Origin: JBBSTY01 sp038235385
Lineage (GTDB): Bacteria; Actinomycetota; Acidimicrobiia; Acidimicrobiales; Acidimicrobilacustridaceae
DNA: 37,011 bases
NCBI GenBank assembly: GCA_038235385.1
Contig: JBBSTY010000020.1
Span: 1 to 37,011 of the forward strand
Direction of reading: 5' to 3'
Part shown: positions 23,974-32,339 of the stretch, piece by piece
Position numbering within the stretch: the stretch's first letter is position 1
Layout: every line of letters starts with the position of its first letter
Program-made: the position numbers and the translations under genes
Notes under the pieces: generated by a model
Told to the model about the DNA's origin: nothing
What the model saw: the letters and a program-made list of their open reading frames with translations, nothing else
Databases searched by the model: none

Positions 23974-24366
23974 CTACTTGCCGTGGAGGTTCTTGAGGAT
24001 CTGCTTGGCGATGACGACGTTCATCTCGTACACCGCGTTGCGGCCGCGCTCGCTGACAGTCTTGAGCACGCTCCCGCCGGTGAGGTCCTCCACCTGGTCG
24101 AGCCCGGAGACCAGCCGGGCCTTGGTGGCGTCGGTGGCCTTGTACCCCATGTCGGTGAGGGCCTTCACCACCTCGTTCTCGGCGACGGGCTTGGGCGCCG
24201 CCGCGGCGATGATGCGGAGCGCGTCCTTGGTGACCTCGGCGCCCTGCTCGATGGCCTGGCTGACGGTGAGCGATCCGTCGAGCTCGGCCTCGGTGGACTG
24301 CAGCCAACGCTTGACCTGAGCAACGATCTCGGCCTGCGTGTCGCCTTCGAAGATGACCTTGGGCAT
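23974..24366 (-). CDS. Hypothetical 130-residue cytoplasmic protein
   Basis: I do not recognise this protein. It begins MPKVIFEGDTQAEIVAQVKR, a beta strand then an amphipathic helix. It is mainly helical, with a central SQAIEQGAEVTKDALRIIAA and a C-terminal MNVVIAKQILKNLHGK. It has no signal peptide, membrane segment or Cys residue. The charge pattern suggests a soluble protein or a small nucleic-acid or partner-binding module, but nothing decides this. I choose the ATG at 24366 over the GTG at 24390 because a TACCGT -10 box lies exactly 7 bases before it. The domain fragment lies downstream, with the epoxide-hydrolase-like gene upstream in the same direction. Confidence 0.8.
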   Translation of the reverse strand: MPKVIFEGDTQAEIVAQVKRWLQSTEAELDGSLTVSQAIEQGAEVTKDALRIIAAAAPKPVAENEVVKALTDMGYKATDATKARLVSGLDQVEDLTGGSVLKTVSERGRNAVYEMNVVIAKQILKNLHGK

Positions 24367-24373
24367 GACGACC

Positions 24374-24379
24374 ACGGTA
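24374..24379 (-). promoter_or_regulatory. -10 box for the 130-residue protein gene, leaderless start
   Basis: TACCGT on the minus strand ends 7 bases before the ATG at 24366. It overlaps the longer alternative frame from 24390, so it argues for the shorter protein. Confidence 0.5.
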
Positions 24380-24442
24380 CCTCGCGCCACGACCTCCTCC
24401 CCGCGACCCCGGGACCGCCCGCGGCCACCTCGGACCCCTGGC

Positions 24443-25402
24443 TCAGGACGCAGATCGCGCCAGCAGGTCCGAGCAGAACGATGCGATCGAGCTGGTGAGG
24501 ACCGTCGGCGCCTCCCACGGGACGAAGTGCCCGCAGTCGCGCACGAGGTACGGGCCGACGTGGTCCGGGAACACGACGGCGGCCATGCGGTCGAAGTCCG
24601 GGCCGATCACGTGGTCGGACGGTCCGTAGAGGATCAGCGTGCGCACACCGGCGTTCTGGGCGATCAGCGGGAGGTCCGTGCGGGCGGCGGCGTCGACGAC
24701 CGACTCGTAGCAGCCCCACGTCGCCCGGATCTTGGCGTCACCGAACGGTTCGACGTGGAACGCGATGGCGGCAGCGTCGAACGCGCCCGGGTGGGCCCAG
24801 AAGCGCGACGAGTAGAAGGTGGCGACGTAGCGGCGGCGCTGATCCGGCGTGGCCAGCTCGGCCGCCAGGGCGTCGGCGTCGGTGGCCTGGCGCACGAAGT
24901 AGTCGTGCGCGCCGACCGCCAGCGTGCGCAGCCCGTCCATCGACCCCTTCACATAGGGCAGCGGCGCGTTGAAGATCACCATCCGGTGGGTGCGGTCCGG
25001 GAAACGGGCGGCGACGTCCGAGATGACGGCGCCGCCGAAGTCGCCACCCACGAGCACCACCCGGTCGTGGCCCAGGTGCTCGACCAGGGCGGCGAGATCG
25101 AGGCTGCTGGCGACGGTGTCGTGGAGACCGTCCGGGCCGACCTCGGACTCGCCGAACGCACGGAGATCCGGGCAGATGACCTCGAACCCGGCGTCGACCA
25201 GCGGCGCGATGGTTCGCCAGTAGACGCGCTTGGTCTCGGGCCAGCCGTGCACCAGCAGCACCGGCACCCCGCCGAGGCCTTCGTGCACGTAGGCCTGGCG
25301 GAAGCCCCGACCGTCGAACCAGCGGGTGGTGAAGCGACCCGGATCGAGATCCGTGGCCGTGCCATCGGCGGCGGCCGACTCGGACGCGCTCGGGAACGAC
25401 AT
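24443..25402 (-). CDS. Alpha/beta hydrolase, epoxide-hydrolase-like
   Basis: The 319-residue protein has the alpha/beta-hydrolase core. The oxyanion-hole motif HGWPE (52-56) is the HGxP signature of epoxide hydrolases. The nucleophile elbow is VGGDFGG with Asp121 rather than Ser. The acid lies in LYGPSDHVIGPD and the His in RDCGHFVPWEAP near the end. An Asp nucleophile points to epoxide hydrolase or haloalkane/fluoroacetate dehalogenase chemistry, and HGWP favours epoxide hydrolase. The first 25 residues are a Ser/Ala-rich extension. The start is ATG at 25402, 7 bases after TAGGGT. It is divergent from the sugar locus, with 222 bases between. Confidence 0.9.
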   Translation of the reverse strand: MSFPSASESAAADGTATDLDPGRFTTRWFDGRGFRQAYVHEGLGGVPVLLVHGWPETKRVYWRTIAPLVDAGFEVICPDLRAFGESEVGPDGLHDTVASSLDLAALVEHLGHDRVVLVGGDFGGAVISDVAARFPDRTHRMVIFNAPLPYVKGSMDGLRTLAVGAHDYFVRQATDADALAAELATPDQRRRYVATFYSSRFWAHPGAFDAAAIAFHVEPFGDAKIRATWGCYESVVDAAARTDLPLIAQNAGVRTLILYGPSDHVIGPDFDRMAAVVFPDHVGPYLVRDCGHFVPWEAPTVLTSSIASFCSDLLARSAS

Positions 25403-25409
25403 GGTCGGG

Positions 25410-25415
25410 ACCCTA
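25410..25415 (-). promoter_or_regulatory. -10 box for the hydrolase gene, leaderless start
   Basis: TAGGGT on the minus strand ends 7 bases before the ATG at 25402. The long open frame extending beyond this start is antisense to the transaldolase gene and is not used. Confidence 0.5.
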
Positions 25416-25589
25416 CGTGCCTGGCGGACACGGCGCGGGTGTGCTCGCCGGTCCGCCACCACGACGGGCTCGCGGCGATCGGAACCGGCCGACGAGGCGA
25501 TGGGCCGGGCCGAACCCTGGGTTGCCGAGGGGGTGATCGCAGCACCGACCATCGACGGATCCGCCGGCGACGAGAACGATCCACAACCC

Positions 25590-25618
25590 TTGACATCGAT
25601 GAAGAACGCTTGAAGGAT
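25590..25618 (+). promoter_or_regulatory. Promoter at the head of the sugar/glycan locus
   Basis: A perfect TTGACA (25590-25595) is followed after 17 bases by AAGGAT (25613-25618), which keeps the key A and final T of the -10 pattern. The ATG at 25625 begins 6 bases later. The transcript would be leaderless or nearly so, although GAAGGA could also serve as a ribosome-binding site if transcription began further upstream. It is the strongest -35 element seen in the window. Confidence 0.5.
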
Positions 25619-25624
25619 GACCGG

Positions 25625-26341
25625 ATGCGTGATGCCCTCGTGCTGGACGTCAAGATCTTCGCCGATGGCGCCGACGTCGACGCGATCGTGGCGATGGCAG
25701 ACGATCCGCTCATCAGCGGGTTCACCACGAACCCGACCCTCATGCGCCAGGCCGGCGTCGACGACTACCTCCTCTTCGCCAAGCAGCTGACGGCCCGCAT
25801 CGCCGACAAGCCCATCTCGTTCGAGGTCATCTCCGACGACTTCGACGAGATGGAGCACCAGGCCCTCGTGCTGACCGAGTTGGGCGAGAACGTCTACGTG
25901 AAGATCCCCGTCACCGACACGAGACGTGCGAGCGGGGCCCCGGTCATGAGGCACCTCGCCGACCTCGGTGTCTCGGTCAACGCCACGGCGGTGATGACGC
26001 TGGACCAGGTGCGCACCGTCGCTGCCGCCCTCGCCGGTGGGCCGCCCGCCGTCATCTCCGTCTTCGCCGGTCGGATCGCCGATGCCGGCATCGATCCGGT
26101 CCCCGTGATGGCCCAGGCCAAGGAGCTGCTGGCCCCGCACGCCAACCTCGAGCTCCTCTGGGCGAGCCCGCGCGAGGTGCTCAACATCGTCCAGGCCGAC
26201 GCCGTCGGCTGCGACATCATCACCGTCACCCCCTCCCTGCTCACCAAGCTCGAGATGCTCGGGCGCGATCTCGACGACTTCTCGTTGGCGACGGTGCAGA
26301 TGTTCCGCGACGACGCGGTGGCTGCCCACTACCACTTCTAG
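25625..26341 (+). CDS. Transaldolase-family protein (small TalC/FSA type)
   Basis: The 238-residue protein has the short transaldolase/fructose-6-phosphate aldolase fold. It opens with LVLDVKIFADGADVDAI (about 5-21) and continues DPLISGFTTNPTLMRQAGV. The Schiff-base Lys93 lies in ENVYVKIPVTDTR, followed by GVSVNATAVMTLDQV. Such enzymes transfer or cleave dihydroxyacetone units. A transaldolase makes sedoheptulose 7-phosphate from fructose 6-phosphate and erythrose 4-phosphate. Its place at the head of a heptose-nucleotide gene set suggests it supplies that precursor, which is inference. The start is ATG at 25625. A perfect TTGACA promoter lies directly upstream, and the kinase gene follows after 80 bases. 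Confidence 0.88.
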   Translation: MRDALVLDVKIFADGADVDAIVAMADDPLISGFTTNPTLMRQAGVDDYLLFAKQLTARIADKPISFEVISDDFDEMEHQALVLTELGENVYVKIPVTDTRRASGAPVMRHLADLGVSVNATAVMTLDQVRTVAAALAGGPPAVISVFAGRIADAGIDPVPVMAQAKELLAPHANLELLWASPREVLNIVQADAVGCDIITVTPSLLTKLEMLGRDLDDFSLATVQMFRDDAVAAHYHF

Positions 26342-26421
26342 GCGACGCCCACCTTCGACCGCCGTGGCGGTGGTCGCCCCTCGGAGCATTCCCTCTCTGC
26401 ACCCTCCTGGAGCAACGACGC

Positions 26422-27402
26422 GTGATCCTGACCCGAACGCCGCTCCGCATCTCGATCGGCGGCGGAGGCACCGATCTTCCGTCGTACTACCGGCGGCACG
26501 GAGGAACGGTCATCTCGGCGGCGATCGACAAGTACGTGTACCTCGCGGTCAACGACACCTTCACCAACGACTACCTCCTGAAGTACGCCGAGCACGAGCG
26601 GGTCGACGCCATCGACGACATCGATCACCCGTTGATCCGCGAGGTGCTGCGTCACGAGCAGATCGAACCGGGCATCGAGATCGTCAGCGTGGCGGACATC
26701 CCCGCCGGCACCGGGCTGGGGTCGTCGGGATCGTTCACCGTCGGGCTGGTCCGTGCCCTCAACGCCCATCGGCACCGACAGTGCTCGATCGCCGAGCTCG
26801 CCGAGGTGGCCTGCGAGATCGAGATCGAGAAGCTGGGCGATCCCGTGGGCAAGCAGGATCAGTACATCGCGGCGTTCGGCGGTCTCACCAGGTTCGAGTT
26901 CCGGTCCGACGACACGGTCGACGTGGGCCGGCTCTCGGTGAGCGACGACACCCTCGCCGACCTGGAGGACCACCTCCTCCTGTTCTTCACCGGCTACTGC
27001 CGCCGGGCGTCGACCATCCTCGCCGACCAGGACCAACGATCCGAGCACGGCGACGAGCCCATGATCGCCAACCTCGACTACATCAACGGGCTCGGCGTAC
27101 GCATCGGGTCCGCGCTCGAGTGCGGCGACACGCAGGAGTTCGCCGCGCTCATGCACGAGCACTGGATGCGAAAGCGCGAGCGTGGCGAGGCGATCAGCAA
27201 CCCCCAGATCGACGAGTGGTACACCGCCGCCCGCGCCGGCGGCGCGCTCGGGGGCAAGCTCGTCGGCGCGGGAGCGGGCGGCTTCCTCCTCTTCTACGCG
27301 TCCGACCCCCGCCGACTGCGCCGGACCATGACGGGCGCGGGGCTCACGGAGGTGCGGTTCGGCTTCGATCACGACGGCTCCGTGGTGCTCGCCAGGAGTT
27401 GA
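26422..27402 (+). CDS. hddA: GHMP sugar kinase, D-glycero-D-manno-heptose 7-phosphate kinase-like
   Basis: The 326-residue protein carries the three GHMP motifs. They are TPLRISIGGGGTDLPSYY at the start, the phosphate-binding PAGTGLGSSGSFTVG (about 94-108), and GGKLVGAGAGGFLLF near the C-terminus. The pattern TPLRISxGGGGTDxP is typical of HddA-like kinases rather than galactokinase or homoserine kinase. HddA adds phosphate to C1 of D-glycero-D-manno-heptose 7-phosphate. Together with GmhA, GmhB and HddC homologues downstream, this makes heptose the best substrate guess; a related sugar-phosphate is possible. The start is GTG at 26422 with GGAG about 10 bases upstream. Confidence 0.85.
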   Translation: MILTRTPLRISIGGGGTDLPSYYRRHGGTVISAAIDKYVYLAVNDTFTNDYLLKYAEHERVDAIDDIDHPLIREVLRHEQIEPGIEIVSVADIPAGTGLGSSGSFTVGLVRALNAHRHRQCSIAELAEVACEIEIEKLGDPVGKQDQYIAAFGGLTRFEFRSDDTVDVGRLSVSDDTLADLEDHLLLFFTGYCRRASTILADQDQRSEHGDEPMIANLDYINGLGVRIGSALECGDTQEFAALMHEHWMRKRERGEAISNPQIDEWYTAARAGGALGGKLVGAGAGGFLLFYASDPRRLRRTMTGAGLTEVRFGFDHDGSVVLARS

Positions 27403-27424
27403 GAGAGGACGATGTCGACACGTG

Positions 27425-27430
27425 TACGCT
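27425..27430 (+). promoter_or_regulatory. Possible internal -10 box in the gap before the GT-C-like gene
   Basis: TACGCT (TANNNT) lies in the 170-base gap 27403-27572. No good -35 is at standard spacing; TTGAGA is 20 bases upstream. If used, it would give a leader of about 135 bases. I see no other convincing structure in this gap. Confidence 0.25.
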
Positions 27431-27572
27431 GCGCCACCACATCATCCACTCCCCGGCGGCCAGGTGTCCGCGCACGCACGGGAGGAGGGCTTCGGGTGAA
27501 CCAGTCGAGCAACAGGCACCGGGCGACGATGCGCTCCCTTCGGCAGGCGCCGCAGCTCTGGTGGGCCCGTGC

Positions 27573-28979
27573 ATGAGCGGCGGCATCGAGACCTCCGATC
27601 AGCGTGCCCCCGAATCCGTGAGTGACGACCCGAAGCCCCGTCCGATCTCCTTCGGTGTCGCCTTGGGCGTCATCGTGCTCGTCGGGCTCGCGTGGCGGAT
27701 CGCCTATGTCGTGTGGACCCGCGACCACCCGATCTTCGAGGACAGCCTCGGGTACCACTTCCGGGCCCTGGAGCTCGCCGACGGCAACGGCTTCGTCCTG
27801 CCGATCCGACAGATCCTCGGCGCGGACCTGGCAGCCCAGAACCCACCCGACGCCTTCGTTCCGCCGCTGTGGACGACCGTCTTGTCCCTTCCGACGATGC
27901 TCGGCCTGCGGTCGATCCTCTCCCAGCAGCTGGCTGTCTGCGCGATCGGCGCGTCGACCATCGCCATGGCCGGACTCGCCGCTCGACAAGCGTTCGGCCG
28001 TCGGCCCGGTCTGATCGCTGCCGCACTGGTCGCGGTGTACCCGAACATCTGGCTCTACGAGCGTGAGCTGCTCTCGGAGCCGCTGACCATGCTGCTCATC
28101 TCGACCCTCCTCTGGCTCGTCTACCGGTTCTTCGCGAACCCGACCACCCACCTCGTCGTCGCGCTCGGCGCCATCGTGGGCGCGTTGATCCTGACGCGTG
28201 CCGAGCAGGTGCTGCTCGTCCCGCTTCTGCTGCCACCCGTGGTCCTCACTGCGAGGTCGGTGCCGTTCGGTCGCCGGGCAGCATGGCTGACGGTGGCCGG
28301 CGTCGTCTGCCTGCTCATGCTGGTCCCGTGGACGGCGTACAACTGGAACCGTTTCGAGAAACCGGTTCTCCTGTCGACAGGGGCAGGCCTGGCACTGCGA
28401 TCAGGCAACTGCGAGCGCGTGTACAGCGGCGACCTGCTCGGGTACAGCGACCCCAGCTTCTTCGATTCCGGCCGGATCGACGGATGCGACGTCACCGATC
28501 CCGAGCGCGAGACCGATCCCACCCTGCTCAACGAGCAGCTCCAGCGAGCCGCGCTCGACTTCATGCGCGCCAACTCCGGTCGGGTCCCCGTGGTGGCCGC
28601 GGCCCGCATCGGCCGTACGTTCAACTTCTATCGTCCTTTCCAACAGGTGTACCTGGAAGCGGGACGGGAGACACCGATTCCGGTGCTTCGCGCCGGCCTG
28701 TTCAGCTACTGGCTGTTGGTGCCGTTCGCCGTGCTCGGCGCGATCGCCGCCCGGCGCCGCCGCATCCCCATCTATCCACTGCTGGTCCCCTTCGCCATCG
28801 TCGTGTTGTCGGTGGCGATGACGATCGGAGCGGTGAGGTATCGAGCATCCGCCGAGATCCCGTTCCTGATCCTCGTTTCGATCGGCATCGACCGAGCGCT
28901 GAGCCGGCTCCGACGGGGAGCAGGAGCCGACGTCGGAGGATCCGTGGAGCCCGCTGATCCGGTCGTGGTCGTCCCGTGA
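27573..28979 (+). CDS. Polytopic membrane glycosyltransferase-like protein (GT-C / ArnT-PMT type)
   Basis: The 468-residue protein has a short polar N-terminus and about eleven hydrophobic helices from residue 27 onward. The first extracytoplasmic loop has HPIFEDSLGYHFRALELADG, whose acidic residues match the catalytic loop of GT-C enzymes. A later ERELLSEPLTMLL is seen in ArnT/PMT-like proteins. A large loop containing two Cys (NCERVYSGD and DGCDVTDPE) lies about 280-330. These enzymes transfer sugars from polyprenyl-phosphate donors outside the membrane. The neighbouring family 2 glycosyltransferase could make such a donor. I choose the ATG at 27573; a GTG four codons upstream is possible. 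The next gene overlaps its stop as GTGA. Confidence 0.8.
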   Translation: MSGGIETSDQRAPESVSDDPKPRPISFGVALGVIVLVGLAWRIAYVVWTRDHPIFEDSLGYHFRALELADGNGFVLPIRQILGADLAAQNPPDAFVPPLWTTVLSLPTMLGLRSILSQQLAVCAIGASTIAMAGLAARQAFGRRPGLIAAALVAVYPNIWLYERELLSEPLTMLLISTLLWLVYRFFANPTTHLVVALGAIVGALILTRAEQVLLVPLLLPPVVLTARSVPFGRRAAWLTVAGVVCLLMLVPWTAYNWNRFEKPVLLSTGAGLALRSGNCERVYSGDLLGYSDPSFFDSGRIDGCDVTDPERETDPTLLNEQLQRAALDFMRANSGRVPVVAAARIGRTFNFYRPFQQVYLEAGRETPIPVLRAGLFSYWLLVPFAVLGAIAARRRRIPIYPLLVPFAIVVLSVAMTIGAVRYRASAEIPFLILVSIGIDRALSRLRRGAGADVGGSVEPADPVVVVP

Positions 28980-29698
28980 GCCTGCCCCCCTGCCTGATCC
29001 TCGGGGGTGGGCTCGGGTCTCGCATGCGGCCCGCGACCGACGTGCTCCCGAAGCCACTGCTCCCCGTGGCGGACCAGCCCTTCGTCGTGCACCAGCTCCG
29101 TTGGCTGGCGTCGGAGGGCGTGACCGACGTCGTCTACTCGATCGGGTACCTCGGACACCTGATCCGCGACGAGCTCTCCCATCGCGACGACCTCGGCTGC
29201 TCGGTGCGGTTCGTCGACGAAGGCTCGCGACGACTCGGGACCGGGGGGGCCGTTCGGTTCGCGGTCGACGAGGCGCAGCTGGACGAGGACGTCCTCGTGC
29301 TCTACGGCGATTCGTACCTCGACGTGCCCATCGGGTCCGTCGTGGGTCGATTCGCCGAGCTGGGCGTCGAGGCGCTGATGACGGTCTACCCGAACGATGG
29401 TCGGTGGGACGCGAGCAACGCCCGGTTCGACGGACGTTGGATCGTTCGCTACGACAAGCACGAGCCCGATCCCGCCGCCGTGGGCATGCACCACATCGAC
29501 TACGGCCTGTCGCTCCTGCGGACCGAGCTGGTGCGTTCCCGGATCCCGTCCGAGCAGCCCTCCGACCTCGCCGACCTCATGGGTGCCCTCAGCATCGAAG
29601 GGCGACTGGCCGGGTACGAGGCACCGCATCGCTACTTCGAGATCGGCTCGCCGACCGGGCTGGCCGACCTGCACGCCCACCTCACCCCCCGCCCGTGA
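28976..29698 (+). CDS. hddC: Sugar-phosphate nucleotidyltransferase, heptose 1-phosphate guanylyltransferase-like
   Basis: The 240-residue protein has the nucleotidyltransferase signature LILGGGLGSRMRPATDVLPKP in its first 27 residues, slightly split here as GGGLGSRMRP then LPKPLLPV. The metal-binding Asp is in VLYGDSYLDVP. The family end HRYFEIGSPTGLADLHAHL is also present. It is short, with no C-terminal left-handed helix domain, as in HddC, which makes GDP-D-glycero-alpha-D-manno-heptose. Specificity for GTP or another nucleotide cannot be read directly. Context with the other three heptose-pathway genes supports HddC. The GTG start overlaps the preceding stop, and the next gene begins inside its stop codon. 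Confidence 0.83.
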   Translation: MSLPPCLILGGGLGSRMRPATDVLPKPLLPVADQPFVVHQLRWLASEGVTDVVYSIGYLGHLIRDELSHRDDLGCSVRFVDEGSRRLGTGGAVRFAVDEAQLDEDVLVLYGDSYLDVPIGSVVGRFAELGVEALMTVYPNDGRWDASNARFDGRWIVRYDKHEPDPAAVGMHHIDYGLSLLRTELVRSRIPSEQPSDLADLMGALSIEGRLAGYEAPHRYFEIGSPTGLADLHAHLTPRP

Positions 29699-30936
29699 CC
29701 ACGACCCCGACCACCGACCCCTCCGTCCAGCTGCTCGTCCCCGACCACGACGTGGACGAGCCCGAGCTCTCGATCGTCATCCCTGCGCTCGACGAGCAGC
29801 TGACGATCGTCGAGTTCGTCAGCTGGTGCAAGGAGGGTCTGGCCGACGCCGGTGTCGTGGGCGAGATCCTGATCGTCGACAGCTCGGAGGACGCGACCGC
29901 CGAGCTGGCCCTGGCGGGCGGCGCCCGGGTGCTCCGCGTCCCCAAGCGAGGCCTGGGCAGGGCGTACATCGACGCCCTCCCGTACGCACGGGGCACCTGG
30001 ATCGTGATGGGCGACGCCGACTGCACCTACGACTTCCGGGCGCTGGCGCCGTTCGTCGAGGGGTTCCGCGAAGACCACGAGTACGTCATGGGCTCGCGCT
30101 GGCGAGGATCGATCGAGCCGGGCGCCATGCCTGCGCTCCACCAGTACTTCGGGACCCCGATCACGACGTGGATGCTCAACCGCGTGTTCTCGAGCTCGTT
30201 CAGCGACATCCACTGCGGCATGCGCGGCATCACGCGCGATGCGCTCCAGCGGATGAACCTCCAGTCCCAGTCGTGGGAGTACGCGTCGGAGATGATGCTG
30301 AAGTCGGTGCAGATGGAACTGCGAACGACCGAGGTCCCCGTGACCTTCCTGAAGGACCGCGACGGGCGCCTCAGCCACCACAAGCGCTCCGGATGGTTCT
30401 CGCCGTTCAGCGCGGCCTGGATCAACCTCCGCGCCATGTTCGTCTACGGCTCCGACTTCTTCCTCCTGAAGCCCGGTCTCCTGCTCACCGCGATCGGGCT
30501 CCTGTTGACGCTCCCTGTCAGCTTCGGCGACCTGACCGTCGGTCCGGTCAGCCTGTCGCTCAACTGGCAGTTCCTCGGCGTGACGATCTTCGCCGTGGGG
30601 TGGCAGACCCTCCTGCTGGGTTGCGTCTCCCAGGTCCTCTTCGATTACACGGGTCGACGAACCCGCCGATGGCGCAAGGTGTTCCGCTACACGCGCACGG
30701 TGCTGATCGCTGGGGCGTTGATGGTGCTCGGCATCGCCCTCGCCATCCCCCTGGTCGTCGCCTACGCCAGGAGCGACCTCGCGCTGCAGGAGGCGAACAC
30801 GATCCAGAACCACTTGGCGGTGACGGGCTTGGCCGCGATCATCGCCGGGGGTCAGCTCTTCGTCTCTACGCTGCTGTTCCACGGGGCGATGATCGCAACG
30901 ACGCGAGGCCGACCCCGTGCCTCGCACCAGGAGTAG
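29695..30936 (+). CDS. Family 2 glycosyltransferase with C-terminal membrane helices
   Basis: I start the gene at the GTG at 29695, which overlaps the hddC stop (GTGA), giving 413 residues. The GT-A domain begins ELSIVIPALDEQLTIVEF (about 22-39). It contains RGLGRAYIDALPYARG, the nucleotide/metal site MGDADCTYDF, and VMGSRWRGSIEPGAMP, as in dolichol-phosphate-mannose synthase-like enzymes. SDIHCGMRGITRDAL is also typical. From about 260 there are four transmembrane helices. Such enzymes join a nucleotide sugar to polyprenyl phosphate at the inner membrane face. Here GDP-heptose or a derivative is a plausible donor, by inference. Confidence 0.92.
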   Translation: MTTTPTTDPSVQLLVPDHDVDEPELSIVIPALDEQLTIVEFVSWCKEGLADAGVVGEILIVDSSEDATAELALAGGARVLRVPKRGLGRAYIDALPYARGTWIVMGDADCTYDFRALAPFVEGFREDHEYVMGSRWRGSIEPGAMPALHQYFGTPITTWMLNRVFSSSFSDIHCGMRGITRDALQRMNLQSQSWEYASEMMLKSVQMELRTTEVPVTFLKDRDGRLSHHKRSGWFSPFSAAWINLRAMFVYGSDFFLLKPGLLLTAIGLLLTLPVSFGDLTVGPVSLSLNWQFLGVTIFAVGWQTLLLGCVSQVLFDYTGRRTRRWRKVFRYTRTVLIAGALMVLGIALAIPLVVAYARSDLALQEANTIQNHLAVTGLAAIIAGGQLFVSTLLFHGAMIATTRGRPRASHQE

Positions 30937-30940
30937 TTCG

Positions 30941-31702
30941 ATGGCGTCCCACGCGCAGTACTACGCCAGGCTGGTCCGCCAGTCGGCGATGTCGGTGGCG
31001 AAGGGTGCCGCCCTGCCCTTCGTACGGGCTGAGGCGGTGCGTTCCGGCGCGCACGAGATGGCGTACCCGATCTCGACCTACGCCCCGTGGATGGCCGACC
31101 AGCAGTTCCAGCAGATCCACGAGGCGGTGAGGCGCAACACGCTCGTGGACATCTGGCGATGCCACGAGCTCTGGGATTTGGTCGCCGAGCTGCGCGACGT
31201 TCCCGGAGCGGTGGTCGAGGTCGGCGTCTGGCGGGGCGGAACCGGTGCCCTCATGGCGGCGCGTGCCGCGCAACTCGGCATCGACGACCCCGTCTACCTG
31301 TGCGACACCTGGGAGGGGGTCGTCAAGACCGGGGCGATCGACACGTACTACCGCGACGGCAAGCACGACAACGCGTCGAGAGCCATCGTGGAGCAGTTGC
31401 TCGACGAGCTCGGTCTGGACAACGTCGTCTGCCTGCAGGGCATCTTCCCCGACGAAACGGGCGAGGGGGTCGTCGATGAACAGGTCCGGTTGTGCCACAT
31501 CGATGTCGACGTCTACCAGTCGGCCAAGGACGTCCTCGAATGGGTGTGGCCTCGGTTGTCCGTCAACGGGGTGGTCGTGTTCGACGACTACGGCTTCCCG
31601 GCCTGTCCCGGCGTGACCCAGCTCGTGAACGAGCAGCGCATGCTCGCGGATCGGCTGGTCCTCCACAACCTGAACGGCCACGGACTTGTCGTCAAACGCT
31701 GA
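30941..31702 (+). CDS. TylF/MycF-family O-methyltransferase-like protein
   Basis: The 253-residue protein matches the TylF pattern. It has RRNTLVDIWRCHELWDLVAE, the SAM-binding VVEVGVWRGGTGALMAA (about 93-109), YLCDTWEGVVKTG, and the metal-binding CHIDVDVYQSAKDVLEW followed by VVFDDYGFPACPGVTQLV. Members methylate hydroxyls of deoxysugars and other glycans with Mg2+. In this locus the likely substrate is a sugar hydroxyl, either on the nucleotide sugar or on the assembled glycan. The ATG at 30941 has AGGAG 8 bases upstream, which I prefer over a GTG at 30917 inside the previous gene. The next gene overlaps its 3' end by 17 bases. Confidence 0.9.
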   Translation: MASHAQYYARLVRQSAMSVAKGAALPFVRAEAVRSGAHEMAYPISTYAPWMADQQFQQIHEAVRRNTLVDIWRCHELWDLVAELRDVPGAVVEVGVWRGGTGALMAARAAQLGIDDPVYLCDTWEGVVKTGAIDTYYRDGKHDNASRAIVEQLLDELGLDNVVCLQGIFPDETGEGVVDEQVRLCHIDVDVYQSAKDVLEWVWPRLSVNGVVVFDDYGFPACPGVTQLVNEQRMLADRLVLHNLNGHGLVVKR

Positions 31703-32339
31703 GTCCCCCGACCGCTCGTCGTCGTTCGGTCAGCAACGGGACCTCACGCTCGTCGACCGCTTCGGCGTCTGGCTCAGTGGGTTGGCCGTCCGTCGCCACG
31801 GCGACTTCGCGGGTGCGCGCCTCGGCGACTTCGGCTGTGGGTTCGACGCCAGCTTCAGTCGCACCCAGCTCGCCGCGGTCGATCATGCCGTGCTCGTCGA
31901 CGTCGCCCTCGCCGCGGATCTGAAGGCCCACCCGAAGGTGACGGCATACGAGGGGTCGATGACCGACGTGCTGTCGGAGCTGCCGTCGGCGTCGCTCGAC
32001 GTCACGCTCTGCCTCTCGGTGCTCGAGCACCTGTGGGACCCGGAGTCGGCCGTGCGCGAGCTGCGGCGCGTGACCGCACCCGGCGGGGTCGTGCTGCTGA
32101 ACGTGCCGTCGTGGCGGGGCAAGCGCGCCCTCGAGCTGTCGGCGTTCCGCCTCGGTTGGAGCCCGCCCGAGGAGATGGACGACCACAAGTGGTACTTCGA
32201 TCCCCGTGACCTGTGGCCGATGCTGGTGCGGGTCGGGTTCAAGCCGAGCGAGATCAGTTGCCGTCGCCACAAGTTCGGGCTCAACACGTTCGCTGCGTGT
32301 CGGGTTCCGGCGACCGAACGAGGAGGGCCCGATGCCTGA
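31686..32339 (+). CDS. Class I SAM-dependent methyltransferase, probable sugar/glycan modifier
   Basis: The 217-residue protein has motif I in ARLGDFGCGFDASFSR (about 44-59). The post-I acidic residue follows in VLVDVALAADL, then TLCLSVLEHLWDPESAVREL and VTAPGGVVLLNVPS. This is the Methyltransf_11/25 layout. The only upstream start codon in a sensible place is the TTG at 31686, overlapping the TylF-like gene by 17 bases. No ATG or GTG occurs before motif I. The C-terminal part ends in EISCRRHKFGLNTFAACR and may contact substrate. The target is unknown; the neighbourhood suggests a sugar or lipid-linked glycan. The gmhA-like gene overlaps its stop by 8 bases. Confidence 0.85.
   Translation: MSSNAESPDRSSSFGQQRDLTLVDRFGVWLSGLAVRRHGDFAGARLGDFGCGFDASFSRTQLAAVDHAVLVDVALAADLKAHPKVTAYEGSMTDVLSELPSASLDVTLCLSVLEHLWDPESAVRELRRVTAPGGVVLLNVPSWRGKRALELSAFRLGWSPPEEMDDHKWYFDPRDLWPMLVRVGFKPSEISCRRHKFGLNTFAACRVPATERGGPDA

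Noticed and set aside
26422..27402. Galactokinase or mevalonate-type kinase for the GHMP protein
   Set aside because: The N-terminal TPLRISIGGGGTDLP and the flanking gmhA, gmhB and hddC homologues fit the heptose 7-phosphate kinase group better, and no galactose or isoprenoid genes are near.
26364..28979. 871-codon open frame as a fused protein
   Set aside because: The first 400 residues are the kinase gene read in another frame. The true membrane protein starts at the ATG at 27573.
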